Shown here piece by piece: positions 63,447 to 64,000 of a stretch of DNA of 64,000 nt. Within the stretch, counting starts at the first letter, position 1, and every line of letters starts with the position of its first letter. Source of the stretch: Burkholderiales bacterium (GTDB lineage: Bacteria > Pseudomonadota > Gammaproteobacteria > Burkholderiales > Burkholderiaceae_D). Under the pieces are notes generated by a model that saw only the letters and a program-made list of their open reading frames with translations, had not been told where the DNA came from and did no database searches. The DNA lies in assembly GCA_016196925.1 (NCBI GenBank), contig JACPWS010000046.1, forward strand, positions 21,376-85,375. Reading direction: 5' to 3'. A program made the translations under genes and the position numbers.

Positions 63447-64000
63447 TTAATAGGTGATTTCAATGATGCCTCCTGCCCTGGCAATGCCGCTTACAGTTTG
63501 GCCTGAGACGGTTTTCGCTCTGGCGATCTGCCCATCGCTGGCATTGCTGAGGGCCTGAGCATCTGTCGCGACCTGAAATCCCGGCCCTGAGCTGATAACC
63601 CGCACCGATTGCCCTTGCTGCACCACGGGCGGATTTTTCAAAGCATCCATACGCAGTACGCTGCCCGCCGGTATGGAGGACAGCATGGTTTTTCCTATCG
63701 CTTGCTCGGCGTTGGTGACCGTTCCTGCCGGCAGGCTGGACAGGTCCCCCTTCACTTTGCTTAAATCAGCCGCGCAGAGTATCTGCCCTTGTACAAGCGG
63801 TGCCGCAGCGACGTAATACTCGCTGAAGACTTGTACGTTGGCTTGCAGGTAGATGACCCAGGACGAGGGCGCGCTGCAGCGTATTCCAAGCGTTATTTTC
63901 CCCCATGGCTTATTTCCAGGCGGAAGAAACGGGGCAAGATTGGCGCAGGCGGGCAGGTTAAGCCTGCTGTCGATTGGTCCGACATTGATGTTGCTTTGCA
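63447..64000 (-). CDS. flgA: Flagellar P-ring assembly chaperone FlgA (5' end outside window)
   Basis: A C-terminal portion of about 184 residues of a periplasmic chaperone for P-ring formation. Visible: CANLAPFLPPGNKPWGKITL, GIRCSAPSSWVIYLQANVQV and the SAF-like domain (GDLSSLPAGTV; VSGIARAGGIIEITY at the very end). The frame is open to the window edge at 64000; a GTG at 63755 is internal. It lies upstream of flgMN on the same strand, the conserved flgAMN block. Confidence 0.93.
   Translation of the reverse strand, partial: QSNINVGPIDSRLNLPACANLAPFLPPGNKPWGKITLGIRCSAPSSWVIYLQANVQVFSEYYVAAAPLVQGQILCAADLSKVKGDLSSLPAGTVTNAEQAIGKTMLSSIPAGSVLRMDALKNPPVVQQGQSVRVISSGPGFQVATDAQALSNASDGQIARAKTVSGQTVSGIARAGGIIEITY

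Overview
The window comes from the chromosome of a betaproteobacterium of the order Burkholderiales, most likely family Oxalobacteraceae (Undibacterium, Herminiimonas or Janthinobacterium-like). This is judged from gene order, protein style and moderate GC content; no database was searched. Typical markers of that group are leuC-entericidin-leuD-leuB-asd-fimV-truA, lepA-lepB-DUF4845-rnc-era-recO-pdxJ-acpS-uvrC-pgsA followed by Gly/Gly/Cys/Leu tRNAs, and a flhB-flhA-flhF-flhG-fliA flagellar block.

Layout. 1-1.3 kb: end of a DUF47 gene and a Pit phosphate transporter. 1.35-6.85 kb (minus): a secreted HExxH protein, a LytS/LytTR-type two-component pair, and a REC-DUF3369-GGDEF-EAL regulator. 7.1-17.1 kb (plus): chorismate synthase, the leucine genes with an entericidin-like peptide between leuC and leuD, asd, the polar-hub/pilus protein FimV, and truA. 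17.2-26.7 kb (plus): a tightly packed housekeeping run with ATGA overlaps. 26.7-27.3 kb: four tRNA genes.

27.26-28.70 kb: a very small accessory island flanked by a direct repeat of the tRNA-Leu downstream terminator. It carries GGTGTRCC-type repeats, a transposase scrap and a HigBA-like toxin-antitoxin pair, but no integrase. 28.7-34.98 kb: accessory DNA with a possible small-RNA terminator, two secreted proteins, a secreted zinc metallopeptidase and an atypical LuxR-type response regulator whose phospho-aspartate is glutamate.

35.3-53.3 kb (minus): a complete Tad/Flp pilus locus read from three Flp pilins through prepilin peptidase, an AAA+ ATPase, RcpC, RcpA, a lipoprotein, three TadE/F/G-type pseudopilins, TadZ, TadA, TadB and TadC, ending with an Ig-like lipoprotein and a TPR/LytR_C lipoprotein. 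A family of intergenic hairpin repeats is scattered in this locus only. 53.5-54.5 kb: a PAP2-type membrane phosphatase.

54.86-64 kb: flagellar genes flhBA, flhF, an flhG-like gene that has lost its P-loop, fliA (sigma-28) and a MotC/MotD stator pair on the plus strand; then flgN, flgM and the start-truncated flgA on the minus strand. flgM is preceded by a textbook sigma-28 promoter, so FliA, FlgM and the FlgM promoter sit together as a feedback loop.

The most interesting signals are the mini-island beside tRNA-Leu, the P-loop-less FlhG that keeps its FlhF-activating motif, the Tad-locus repeat family with a nested insertion, and an orphan RcnR/CsoR-like operator upstream of leuC.
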